Assembly: GCA_021805275.1 (NCBI GenBank)
Contig: JAJZFQ010000302.1
Location: 1-22,786 of the forward strand
DNA: 22,786 bases
DNA from: Pseudomonadota bacterium
GTDB taxonomy: Bacteria > Pseudomonadota > Gammaproteobacteria > Steroidobacterales > Steroidobacteraceae
Direction of reading: 5' to 3'
Shown here: piece by piece, positions 1 to 8,130 of the stretch
Layout: each line of letters begins with the position of its first letter
Position numbering within the stretch: the stretch's first letter is position 1
The notes under the pieces: generated by a model
Database searches by the model: none
What the model saw: the letters and a program-made list of their open reading frames with translations, nothing else
Told to the model about the DNA's origin: nothing
Position numbers and translations under genes: made by a program

Positions 1-372
1 GGTCAGCCACGCCGGTGGCGCGGCGGTCGGCGTTCCGATCACGACGTAGATGTGATGACGCGCCGCCTCTGCGATGGCACGCTCGAGCCAGCCGAAGTGA
101 TATTGGCCCTGATGCGGCTCGAGGCTGCTCCAGGCGAACTCCCCGACCCGCACCACGCGAAGGTGCGCCGCCTGCATCAGCGCCAGATCCTTCGGCCAAC
201 GCGCTTCAGGCCATTGCTCCGGGTACCAGGCCGTGCCGAGCAGCAGCGGCGGCGGTGCCGCTGTGGCGAGCAGTGGCAGACCTGCAAGACCTGCGGCCAG
301 GAAGGCCAGCAGAGCACGCCGGGGCCGCCGTACGGTCCAGGAGGCGCGAGGGTTCGGGGCATGGGCCGGCAT
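1..372 (-). CDS. GH42 beta-galactosidase-type glycosidase, N-terminal part (cut by window edge)
   Basis: Reading the minus strand from an ATG at 372 gives 124 uninterrupted codons that run off the left edge. Residues 1-39 look like an export signal: Arg-rich n-region (VRRPRR at 14-19), a Leu/Ala core and an ATAA cleavage region. From residue 45 the sequence follows the start of the GH42 TIM barrel: GTAWYPEQWPE (46-56), KDLALM (61-66), VVRVGEFAWSSLEP (73-86) and GTPTAAPPAWL (113-123). GH42 enzymes remove beta-galactose and related sugars from the ends of plant oligosaccharides. The catalytic acid and nucleophile lie beyond the edge, so activity cannot be judged. A GGAGAG ribosome site (plus-strand 377-382) sits just upstream of the ATG. 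The gene diverges from the GH106 rhamnosidase gene, which fits a shared glycan-degradation regulon. Beta-galactosidase is the family's usual activity; other beta-linked substrates are possible. Confidence 0.85.
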   Translation of the reverse strand, partial: MPAHAPNPRASWTVRRPRRALLAFLAAGLAGLPLLATAAPPPLLLGTAWYPEQWPEARWPKDLALMQAAHLRVVRVGEFAWSSLEPHQGQYHFGWLERAIAEAARHHIYVVIGTPTAAPPAWLT

Positions 373-492
373 CAGTCTCTCCAGTCGCGGCGCGTTCCCC
401 TGGCGGCGCTGCCCGGGTCGCAAGGAGTTTCATTGAGTGGAATCATAGCCCACAATATGGGACTCATGGGGAGCGCTTTGGGGGGTCGGGCA
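373..492. promoter_or_regulatory. Divergent intergenic region between GH42 and GH106 genes
   Basis: This stretch of about 120 bases separates two divergent glycosidase genes and must hold both promoters unless one reads through from elsewhere. On the right side it is less GC-rich than its surroundings (around 440-470). An AAGGAG motif at 422-427 lies 5 nt before an in-frame TTG (433), which would extend the GH106 protein by 20 residues. I found no convincing paired -35/-10 boxes on either strand and no strong operator palindrome; only a short CCCA/TGGG inverted repeat near 449-461 is visible. Confidence 0.4.
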
Positions 493-3400
493 ATGGTCGA
501 TGACGGGAGCATACGCCCGGAGAATGCCGCCGCCGGCGCGGCACCGCTCGACCGACGGACGTTTCTGCAGCTGGCCGCCAGCGGTATCGCGGCGCCACTG
601 TTTGGGACGGCGCATGTCGCCGCGGCGGCCGAGCTGCGGGCGCAGGGTGCGATCGCCCAGAATGATGCTCGAGCCGTGCTTCTGGAGGTCTTTAGGCAAC
701 CGCCCGAGACGGCAAGTCCCGGCGCTTACTGGTACTGGCTCGGCGGGCAGGTCAGCCGCGAGGGTATTACCGCCGATCTCGAGGCGATGCACGGCGCGGG
801 CATTTCTACGCCCATGTTGTTCACCATCGGTCGCAGCGGAGCTCACTCGTTGGTGCAGCCGCCGGTCAACGCACTCACGCCGATATGGTGGTCGCTGTTT
901 GAGCATGCCGTTCAGGAGTGCGACCGTCTCGGCATGCGGCTCTCGTTCAATGACTGTGACGGCTGGGGCACGGCTGGCGGACCCTGGATCACCCCAGAGC
1001 TGTCCATGCAACGCATTGTCTGGAGCCACAGCACCGTCAGTGGCGGCGATCCGCTGCGCGTGCAAGTCCCGCGGCCACCGGCAAAACACGACTTCTATCG
1101 CGACATCGCCACTGTAGCGTTGCCATGGCGCGCCGAATGGGATGACACCAGCCAGACGTGCGGGGCCTCGATTACCACCGACTTGCCCCTGCGCGTGACG
1201 GACGCGGCGTTGATCACGGACCCGCAGAATGCACAGCAAGTCATCGACTGGGAGCGAGTCTCGGCCACCCACCCGGCCTGGATCCAATATGATTTCCCCG
1301 AGCCCTTTACGCTGCGGTCGATTACGGTGCGCACACCGTCACCGCCTGGCTACGCCCCTGGAGTGTACCGGGCGGCGAACAGCCTCGAGGTTCAAGCGAG
1401 CGATGACGGGCAAACCTTTCGCCGTATCGGCGCACTGCAGTATCCCAAGCACGGTTGGCAGACCGATCTGACAACCCTGACGCACGCCGTGGCGCAGACC
1501 ACGGCGCGTCACTTCCGGCTCGTGCACCATCCCATTGCGCCTCAGCCGTACGAGGAACAGTACGATTTCGGCCAGGATACCCGGTTGCGCTTGTTCAGCA
1601 TCGTGCTCTGCAGCGAGCCTCGCATCAACGACATTCCGGGCAAATCCGGTGCTCAATGGGCGATCAGCCGGCCGTTGACGGCGCGCGACGTTCCGGATGA
1701 CGCGTGCATTGCTCTTAAGGACATCATTGATCTGACCGGCGTCCTTCGCGCCGATGGGTCGCTGCGGTGGACTCCGCCGGCGGGCTGCTGGCGCATCCTG
1801 CGCATCGGTTGTACCACCACCGGCAGCATGAATTCCGCCGCCGGGGCCGCCGGCGGTCTGGAGTGCGATAAGTTCTCGCCCGCGGTCGCCAAACTACAGT
1901 TCGACCGCTGGTTCGGCCAAGCGCTCGCGCGAGTCGGTCCGCGCCTCGCCGGTCGGGTATTGCACATCATTCATGTGGACAGCTGGGAGGCCGGCGCCCA
2001 GAACTGGTCGCCAGATTTTGCCGCGGGATTTCACCGCCTGCGTGGCTACGATCTGATGCCTTACGTCGCCGTGATGACTGGCGTGCCTCTGGTCAGCGCC
2101 GACGTCTCCGAACGTGTTCTGCACGATGTACGCCGCACCATCAACGACCTGATGGACGCCGGTTTCTTCCGCACGATCGGTGACCTGGCGCACGAGCACG
2201 GGTGCATCTTCAGCGCCGAGCCGCCCAATCCGACGTTCCCCGCCGATGGCATGGAGCACTTCAAGTACGTCGATCAACCGATGGGCGAGTTCTGGCTGAA
2301 TACCCCGCGCAACGACAAGCCCACCGATATCAAGGACGCGGTGAACGCGGCACGGCTATACCATAAACCATTCGCACAGGCCGAATCCTTCACCGAGGGG
2401 CTGATCACCTGGGCCGAGCATCCTTACCTCCTGAAGGCGCTCGGCGATCACAACTATTGTCAGGGCATCGGGCGGCTCTTCCTGCACGTCTACGCGCACC
2501 AGCCTTGGCTGCACCGATCCCCTGGGATTACGCTTGATGGGATCGGCACGTTCTTCGGCCGCACCCAGACGTGGTGGCAACCGGCCCGAGCTTGGTTTGA
2601 CTATCTGCGCCGGTGTCAGGCCTTGTTGCAACAGGGGCGCGCGGTCACCGACGTGTGCTATTTCAACGGCGAGAACATTCCCGCTCGCTCCTTTCTGCGC
2701 TGGCAGCTCCCCGATCCGCCACCGCTTGGCTACGAGTTCGACACCATCAACCGAGACGCGCTGCTGCGCCTCGCGGGCGTGAACGCCGCCAGAATCGAGC
2801 TATCCACGGGACCGCGCTATCGTGTGCTGGTGCTGCCAGACTCCCCGGCGCTCACCCCGGAGGTGGCCACCCGCCTGAGCGATCTCGTCCATGCGGGCGC
2901 TGTCGTGGTGGGGCCGCCGCCGCGGTGCTCGCCCAGCCTGACGGACTTTCCGGCGGCAGACACGATCGTTCGTCAGGTGGCTGAGGACCTCTGGGGGGAT
3001 CTGGACGGAGTGCAGCGAACCGATCGTTCGGTCGGGTCCGGCCGGGTGATCTGGGGTCAGCCTCTCGGTCAGGTTCTCGAATCCCTCGGGGTTCCTCCTG
3101 ACGTCGATTGCTCGATCCAGGACGGTACCATCCAATGGACGCACCGCGCGGGACCGGACTGGGATCTGTATTTTGTCAGCCATCAATCACCATGCGAGCG
3201 TCGAGTGGAATTGACCTTGCGCGTGAGCGGAAAAATTCCGGAACTATGGCATCCCGACACCGGTGCGATAGAGTCGCTCGCGATGTGGCATGAGTCAGAC
3301 GGCAGAACCACCATCGAGCTGCGAATGGACCCGAACGGATCGGTCTTTATCCTGTTCGCGACACCGGCTGATGACCGGCGGGTCGTTGGGCTCTTTGCAC

Positions 3401-4062
3401 AGGCGCCGGATAGCTCACTCGACGCGGTGCGCCTGGCGCGCGTTGCCGGAATGATCCAAGCGACCGTTGCACAGCCGGGCAGCTGGCTTGTGGAGGAGTC
3501 CTCGGGAGCACGAGCACTGCTCGAGGTAGGAACCGTCCCGGCGCCGCTCTTCCTACAGGGTCCGTGGACGCTCACGTTCCAGGAGCGCTTGGCGGCGCCT
3601 CTGCGGCTGCAATTGGATGCGCTGGTGTCGTGGACAGAGCTGCGCCAGGCCGCGGCACGCTATTTCTCCGGCACCGCCGAATACGTCCTGGAATTCGTCC
3701 TGCCCGCCGAGCTCATGAGGCCAGAGCAGCGCCTGCAGCTCGATTTAGGGACTGTGCACGAACTGGTCGCGGTGCAGCTCAACGGCACTGATCTGGGGGT
3801 CTTGTGGAAGCCACCGTTTATGATCGACATCACGGCGGCGGCGCTCTCGGGTCACAACGTGCTGCGCTGCCAGGTCACCAACACATGGCGCAACCGGATC
3901 ATTGGGGACCACGGTAAACCGGCGGCTGAACGTACCACGTTCATAGACCCGATGCTGCGGCTCGGAAAGCCGTGGCTGCCCGGTGGCTCGGGCACTACGC
4001 TCTCGCCGGCCGGACTGCTTGGGCCGGTGAGCGTGCGCGCCGCGATCGTGAGAACACTCTGA
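493..4062 (+). CDS. Exported GH106 alpha-L-rhamnosidase
   Basis: This 1189-residue protein matches the GH106 family, inverting enzymes that remove alpha-L-rhamnose from rhamnogalacturonans and plant glycosides. A Tat signal is visible: DRRTFLQLAA at residues 20-29 followed by a hydrophobic stretch and an AHVAAAA cleavage region. After it comes the family opening PGAYWYWLGG, and the catalytic-domain blocks HVDSWEAG (494-501), FSAEPPNPTF with Glu near 576, and AQAESFTEG with Glu near 631. Around residues 275-340 a segment resembles an inserted carbohydrate-binding (F5/8-type) beta-sandwich. The C-terminus (LNGTDLGVLWKPPF, then VTNTWRNR) is the usual galactose-binding-like fold. The frame is open back to 52, but that part is antisense to the GH42 gene, so it is excluded. 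Start choice is uncertain: ATG 493 gives a normal Tat n-region; ATG 457 or 466, or TTG 433 with AAGGAG at 422-427, are alternatives. Hand-counted lines suggest lower GC than the downstream operon. Confidence 0.9.
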   Translation: MVDDGSIRPENAAAGAAPLDRRTFLQLAASGIAAPLFGTAHVAAAAELRAQGAIAQNDARAVLLEVFRQPPETASPGAYWYWLGGQVSREGITADLEAMHGAGISTPMLFTIGRSGAHSLVQPPVNALTPIWWSLFEHAVQECDRLGMRLSFNDCDGWGTAGGPWITPELSMQRIVWSHSTVSGGDPLRVQVPRPPAKHDFYRDIATVALPWRAEWDDTSQTCGASITTDLPLRVTDAALITDPQNAQQVIDWERVSATHPAWIQYDFPEPFTLRSITVRTPSPPGYAPGVYRAANSLEVQASDDGQTFRRIGALQYPKHGWQTDLTTLTHAVAQTTARHFRLVHHPIAPQPYEEQYDFGQDTRLRLFSIVLCSEPRINDIPGKSGAQWAISRPLTARDVPDDACIALKDIIDLTGVLRADGSLRWTPPAGCWRILRIGCTTTGSMNSAAGAAGGLECDKFSPAVAKLQFDRWFGQALARVGPRLAGRVLHIIHVDSWEAGAQNWSPDFAAGFHRLRGYDLMPYVAVMTGVPLVSADVSERVLHDVRRTINDLMDAGFFRTIGDLAHEHGCIFSAEPPNPTFPADGMEHFKYVDQPMGEFWLNTPRNDKPTDIKDAVNAARLYHKPFAQAESFTEGLITWAEHPYLLKALGDHNYCQGIGRLFLHVYAHQPWLHRSPGITLDGIGTFFGRTQTWWQPARAWFDYLRRCQALLQQGRAVTDVCYFNGENIPARSFLRWQLPDPPPLGYEFDTINRDALLRLAGVNAARIELSTGPRYRVLVLPDSPALTPEVATRLSDLVHAGAVVVGPPPRCSPSLTDFPAADTIVRQVAEDLWGDLDGVQRTDRSVGSGRVIWGQPLGQVLESLGVPPDVDCSIQDGTIQWTHRAGPDWDLYFVSHQSPCERRVELTLRVSGKIPELWHPDTGAIESLAMWHESDGRTTIELRMDPNGSVFILFATPADDRRVVGLFAQAPDSSLDAVRLARVAGMIQATVAQPGSWLVEESSGARALLEVGTVPAPLFLQGPWTLTFQERLAAPLRLQLDALVSWTELRQAAARYFSGTAEYVLEFVLPAELMRPEQRLQLDLGTVHELVAVQLNGTDLGVLWKPPFMIDITAAALSGHNVLRCQVTNTWRNRIIGDHGKPAAERTTFIDPMLRLGKPWLPGGSGTTLSPAGLLGPVSVRAAIVRTL

Positions 4063-4119
4063 TGCCAGACTCGAGTCCACGCCTGCCGTTCCTTGGTCCG
4101 GAAACCTGAGGTTACCGTC

Positions 4120-6885
4120 ATGCACTCGCCGCATCTGCGCCGCCTCACCTCAGGGTGTTGCGTCAGTCTCCTGCTCCTTGGCGCCCTGGCCACGCCTGCG
4201 GCTGGGGCCCAGGCCCCAGCGCCCGGCTACAGCGTGCGCTACTCGACCATCGGCGCTCTGCTCGCCAATCCCCGCACGCACGCGATCGTCGATCAATATC
4301 TCCCCGGCTTCAGTGCCACGCGCATCGCGGATCGCGGACGTCACATGACGTTGCGCCAGGTACAGCCGTTCGATCCGACGGTGTTGACCGATGCGGCACT
4401 TGCCAAGATCAACGCCGCGGTGAAGCGCATCACGGGGGCGCCGCCGAGCGCGTGGTTGCGCCAACCGCCTAACGGCCCGACCGCCATCCCGGATGCGCAG
4501 CTCGACCCGGCGCGCGATCTGCGTCCCTCACAGCTCGAAGCGGTGCGGCATCACCCGCTGCCCGAACAGTACATTTGGACGCGCGCGCATGCCGCCGCTG
4601 GCTTTGGTCTCGAGCCGCGCTATTTCCGGCGAACGTTTACCGTCGCGGCGCTGCCGCCGCACGCGACGCTCTACGTGGCAGGGCCGAGGCAGGCCGCGAT
4701 CTACGTCAATGGCCACGAAGTCGGGCATTACCAGCTTAACCTCGACGTCCCGATGGGCATTCGCGTCTATGCCTGCGACGTCACGGACGCGCTGCGCCGC
4801 GGCCGGAACGTGATCGCGATCGAGGCGGTGCGCGGACCGATGGCGATCAATGAAGCGCAGCGTTCGATTGCCCGGCACCTGCGCGACGGCAAGGTTCTGG
4901 CCGTGATGATCGTGCCAGCGCCACGGGGTACTCAGGCGCCGCCGCTGGTGATGAGCGATGGCCGCTGGCGTGCCGCGGCGCACGCGGTGCCCTCGGGCTG
5001 GCAGGACCGCGCATTCGACGCCTCGGGCTGGCGCCGCGTCGATGACCTCGGTGGCATCGAAAGTGCCATTGGGCTGTTCCAGGCGAACGCCGACGCCGGG
5101 ATGTACGCCTGGCCTGGCTACGACGGGATCTCGCCCTTTCTCGCGCACTACCGGTTGCGCGCCTTGGAGGTTCGGCGCGTATTTGCCGGCATCGGCACGA
5201 TCCGGCATGTCCAGGCGCTCACCGTCAGCCGCGCGGGCCGCGCGTTTACGGTGACGCTGCCCCACCGGCACGTGGCGCGCCACGATGCCCCGCAGATCGA
5301 ACTGGATTTCGGACGGGAAGTGGCCGGGCGAATCGAACTGCAGTCCGATTCCGATGCGCCCGCCCAGGTGACCGTTCAGTACGGAGAGTCCGAGGCCGAG
5401 GCACGGCTGCAGCCGTTTCTCGGGGTCGATCCGGTCTACCTGCCGCCGCACGGGACCGCGTATGGGCCCAAGAGTGCCTTTCGGTACGTGATCATCCGCT
5501 TCACCGGCGGGCGCTCGACGCGCTTTCGCGCGATCCGTCTCGACGGAATCGCCTACCCGGTCCAATACCGCGGCTCGTTCGAGTCCTCCGATCCTCTGCT
5601 GAACAAGATGTGGGCGATCGGCGCCTACACCGCGCACCTGTGCATGCAGGACGGGATCTGGGATGCGCCGAAGCGCGATCGTAACCGGTGGATGGGCGAT
5701 CTCGATGTCAGCGGGCGGACGATTGCCGACGTCTTTGGTGACGGCGCGCTGATGCGCCAGACGCTCGACCGGCTCATCGGTCCGGCACCGGTGCATGCCC
5801 ACGTCAACGGCATCCCAGGGTATTCGGCGTTCTGGGTGATCGGCGAGCGGCAGTACTACCTGCACACCGGTTCGATGGCGCAGCTGCGCAGCGTGCATAG
5901 CCGCCTCGTGCAACTGCTGGCGTTCATGCAAAAGGATCTCGACCGCCGCGGGCTCTTTGCAGACCGGACGCATGCCTGGCCATTCGTCGACTGGGCACCG
6001 GGCATGTACGGCAATACCCGACAAACCCGGATGGCGACCCAATTCGAGTACTACGCGGCGTTTCGCGACGGCGCACAGCTGTTGCGCGTCCTGGGTGATG
6101 CGAGGCACGCGGCGCGCGTGGCGGCCGAAGCGCAGCGGCTGAAGCGCGCGGCGCAGCGCTACCTCCGCAATGCGCAGGACACGTTCGGCCATCGTTGGCA
6201 GCCCAATGCCTACGCGGTGCTCTCGGGGGTCGCGAGCCCGCATCAGTACGCCGCGATCTGGAAGCACGTGCTCATCCAGGCGAGCGAACCGAAGGATCGC
6301 GGTTACGACATTACGCCGTACTACAATTTCTACGTCGTCAGTGCGATGGCCAAGATGGGCTACCGGCGCGCCGCGCTCGGTTGGATCCGCGCCTACTGGG
6401 GTGGGATGGTCGAGGAGGGCGCGACCACGTTCTGGGAGGCGTACAACCCCACTTGGTTCAAGGGATTCATGTACCAGGCTTCACTGCAGGCTGACGGTGT
6501 CTCCGGGTTCAAGGTAAGTCTGGCGCACGGCTGGTCGAGCGGTGTGACGCCCTGGCTGATGCGCGAGGTGCTCGGTATTCACCCAACCGCGGGTGGTTTC
6601 GCTCGCGTGACGATCCGTCCCGATCTGCTCGGGCTGACCTGGGCGCGGGGCGCGGAGCCGACGCCGCACGGACTGCTGCGGGTCGCAATCCGCAGAGCGC
6701 ACGGCTATCGCACCACGGTTGAACTGCCTGCCCACGTCCACGCGAAGATCTCACTGCCGCAGACCGATCGCCGCATGAGCGTCATCGTCAATGGCCGCGC
6801 GACTCGAGCCGTGCCGGCCGAGGGCGGCCGCCGTGTCATCGTCCGGTTGAACGGGCCGGGGCGATTCGTGCTGAAGAGTCCCTGA
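4120..6885 (+). CDS. Exported GH78-type alpha-L-rhamnosidase-like protein (variant acid motif)
   Basis: The 921-residue protein has a Sec signal peptide (hydrophobic VSLLLLGALATPAAGA at about 15-30) and GH78 architecture: N-terminal beta-sandwiches, an (alpha/alpha)6 barrel from about residue 480, and a C-terminal beta domain. Family marks are DAPKRDRNRWMGD (515-527), FVDWAPGMYG, EEGATTFWEAY with Glu773, and HGWSSGVTPWL. GH78 enzymes release alpha-L-rhamnose by inversion. Classic members carry DCPxRxERxGWxGD; here the Cys is Ala and the expected general-acid Glu position reads Asp (D520). Such RDR variants occur in the family, but substrate or activity may differ. ATG 4120 is preferred over TTG 4093 because GAGG lies 8 nt upstream and the signal peptide starts there. 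It follows the GH106 gene by 57 nt and is probably cotranscribed with it, so the two likely act on the same exported substrate. Confidence 0.85.
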   Translation: MHSPHLRRLTSGCCVSLLLLGALATPAAGAQAPAPGYSVRYSTIGALLANPRTHAIVDQYLPGFSATRIADRGRHMTLRQVQPFDPTVLTDAALAKINAAVKRITGAPPSAWLRQPPNGPTAIPDAQLDPARDLRPSQLEAVRHHPLPEQYIWTRAHAAAGFGLEPRYFRRTFTVAALPPHATLYVAGPRQAAIYVNGHEVGHYQLNLDVPMGIRVYACDVTDALRRGRNVIAIEAVRGPMAINEAQRSIARHLRDGKVLAVMIVPAPRGTQAPPLVMSDGRWRAAAHAVPSGWQDRAFDASGWRRVDDLGGIESAIGLFQANADAGMYAWPGYDGISPFLAHYRLRALEVRRVFAGIGTIRHVQALTVSRAGRAFTVTLPHRHVARHDAPQIELDFGREVAGRIELQSDSDAPAQVTVQYGESEAEARLQPFLGVDPVYLPPHGTAYGPKSAFRYVIIRFTGGRSTRFRAIRLDGIAYPVQYRGSFESSDPLLNKMWAIGAYTAHLCMQDGIWDAPKRDRNRWMGDLDVSGRTIADVFGDGALMRQTLDRLIGPAPVHAHVNGIPGYSAFWVIGERQYYLHTGSMAQLRSVHSRLVQLLAFMQKDLDRRGLFADRTHAWPFVDWAPGMYGNTRQTRMATQFEYYAAFRDGAQLLRVLGDARHAARVAAEAQRLKRAAQRYLRNAQDTFGHRWQPNAYAVLSGVASPHQYAAIWKHVLIQASEPKDRGYDITPYYNFYVVSAMAKMGYRRAALGWIRAYWGGMVEEGATTFWEAYNPTWFKGFMYQASLQADGVSGFKVSLAHGWSSGVTPWLMREVLGIHPTAGGFARVTIRPDLLGLTWARGAEPTPHGLLRVAIRRAHGYRTTVELPAHVHAKISLPQTDRRMSVIVNGRATRAVPAEGGRRVIVRLNGPGRFVLKSP

Positions 6886-6887
6886 CG

Positions 6888-6902
6888 GGCTCCTCCGGAG
6901 CC
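6888..6902. terminator. Short GC hairpin after the GH78-type gene (weak terminator candidate)
   Basis: GGCTCC and GGAGCC form a perfect 6-bp stem around a 3-nt loop, starting 3 nt after the stop codon. No T-run follows, so intrinsic termination is doubtful. The rest of the 238-nt gap up to the IclR stop (to 7123) holds no supported gene; a second small stem (CCCTT/AAGGG, 7050-7062) and a 10-bp palindrome over the IclR stop codon (GCGCTAGCGC, 7121-7130) are the only other structures seen. The two transcripts converge here. Confidence 0.25.
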
Positions 6903-7123
6903 TCGAGCGACGGCGCCGAGTAGCCGGTGCGCATGGACGGCGGAGGATGCCTCGCGGATCGGGCGTCACCAGCGGCTCGAACGCTCTTCGCGGGCCGATG
7001 CGTCATCCCGGGTCACACGGTTGTCCCCTCGGATCATGTGCCGGGGGCGCCCTTCCGAAGGGTCACGGCACGGCCGTACGAGGATCCGGGCTGCCAAGAT
7101 ACGAGAGGTGCGATCGAACCGCG

Positions 7124-8035
7124 CTAGCGCCTCGAGGCCGAACCGCTCCGGCGGCGTTGTGGGGCAGTGCGCGGTCGCGCGCGGCGCTCACCGCTGGGCT
7201 CAGCAGGCTCTTGCGGAGCCGCGGGATGCCGACCGGTCCAGCCCAGATCCTCGCTGATGCGCTGCGCGCTATTGAGCACGTCCCGGCTGAGCGTCTGCAT
7301 GCGCTGGTCGCTCATGTACTGAGCCGCGCTCGAGACGCTGATCGCGGCAATGGTGCGGCCGGCCACATCACGGATCGGGGCGGCGATGCAGCGGATCTGA
7401 TCTTCATTTTCTTCCAGATCGAACGCGTATCCCGCGCGCACGTACTGGCGCATCCGCTCGAGCCACTCCGGCAGATTCATCGGCGTGCGCCGTTCGCCGC
7501 GTTCGGTTCGGAACAGTTCGACCCACGCATCCTCGTCGAGATCGAGGATCAGCGCCTTGCCGAGCCCGGTGGAGCTCACCGGCTGCAACTCCCCAATGCG
7601 CGAGCTGATGTTGATGCGACGTTTGCCCGGCACCTTGTCGAGGTACAGCACGTGACCATGGTCTATGACCCCCAGGTGCACGGTGTCCTCGGTGAGCAGC
7701 GCCAGGCGCTCCAGGTGCGGCGCCGCTACGCGCGGCAGATCGAGTTCATCGCGGACGCGGAAGCCGAGCTCGAGCAACTTCGGCCCGAGGCTGTAGCCGC
7801 TGTGCGGCACGAATGACAGGTAGCGTCGGTCGGTGAGCGCCGAGGCGAGGCGGTGCGTGGTGCTGCGCGTCAACCCCAGCCGCGCGGCGAGATCGCCGAG
7901 CTTGATCGGGCCTTCGGCGACAACATCGATCACGTCGAGCCCGCGCAGCAGCGTTTGACTGCCCAGGCGTGCAGGCTGCGCAATCTCCCCGTGCGCGCTG
8001 CCGTCGGACCGCCCTGCCTTTCGCGTGCTTCTCAT
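7124..8035 (-). CDS. IclR-family transcriptional regulator, probable control of the rhamnose operon
   Basis: This 303-residue protein has the IclR layout: an N-terminal winged helix (about residues 25-85, with recognition-helix region [13 protein letters not shown] at 55-67 and a [12 protein letters not shown] linker start) and a C-terminal effector-binding domain (about 95-270, with [11 protein letters not shown] and CIAAPIRD typical of the family). IclR proteins bind DNA as dimers or tetramers and often respond to small acids made by the pathway they control. The gene diverges from rhmD across 95 bp, so local control of the long plus-strand operon is the simplest reading; a rhamnonate-type effector would be a guess. 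The ATG at 8035 has no clear Shine-Dalgarno, but no other start codon precedes the HTH. An Arg/Pro-rich tail of about 35 residues extends beyond the usual C-terminus and looks disordered. Confidence 0.9.
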   Translation of the reverse strand: MRSTRKAGRSDGSAHGEIAQPARLGSQTLLRGLDVIDVVAEGPIKLGDLAARLGLTRSTTHRLASALTDRRYLSFVPHSGYSLGPKLLELGFRVRDELDLPRVAAPHLERLALLTEDTVHLGVIDHGHVLYLDKVPGKRRINISSRIGELQPVSSTGLGKALILDLDEDAWVELFRTERGERRTPMNLPEWLERMRQYVRAGYAFDLEENEDQIRCIAAPIRDVAGRTIAAISVSSAAQYMSDQRMQTLSRDVLNSAQRISEDLGWTGRHPAAPQEPAEPSGERRARPRTAPQRRRSGSASRR

Positions 8036-8130
8036 TATATGGTACCCGTATTAGTATGTGGGACAACGGCGGCGGCCGCAACCGCTGCGCGCCGCCGTCG
8101 CCCGTTCAGATCTGTGAGTCGACGCCATCC
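8036..8130. promoter_or_regulatory. Divergent promoter/operator region between iclR-type gene and rhmD
   Basis: The 95-bp gap opens with an AT-rich island (about 8033-8056) that stands out in this GC-rich DNA and is the likely location of promoter and operator. On the minus strand a perfect TATAAT (8034-8039) overlaps the regulator's ATG, but the best -35 candidate TTGTCC (8061-8066) is 21 nt away, too far for a standard sigma-70 pair. No clean long operator palindrome is seen in the AT-rich part. The right half is GC-rich and contains the inverted repeat listed separately. Confidence 0.45.
8066..8098 (+). repeat. Inverted repeat in the rhmD leader
   Basis: ACGGCGGCG at 8066-8074 is perfectly inverted as CGCCGCCGT at 8090-8098 around a 15-nt loop. 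It ends 32 nt before the rhmD ATG, so it could fold in the leader mRNA or serve as a protein-binding site. In DNA this GC-rich, simple GC-triplet repeats can pair by chance. Confidence 0.4.

Noticed and set aside
52..492. N-terminal extension of the GH106 frame back to 52
   Set aside because: The region to 372 is the GH42 gene on the opposite strand, and the Tat signal appears only after about 493. A start at 433-466 remains possible, but not at 52.
4528..6267. 579-codon open frame on the minus strand
   Set aside because: Antisense shadow of the GH78-type gene; composition is typical of reversed GC-rich coding sequence.
7050..7062. CCCTT/AAGGG stem as a terminator between the converging GH78-type and IclR genes
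   Set aside because: Only five base pairs and no T-run on either strand.
6947..7816. 289-codon plus-strand frame over the IclR gene
   Set aside because: It is the antisense of a clear IclR protein and shows no family motifs.
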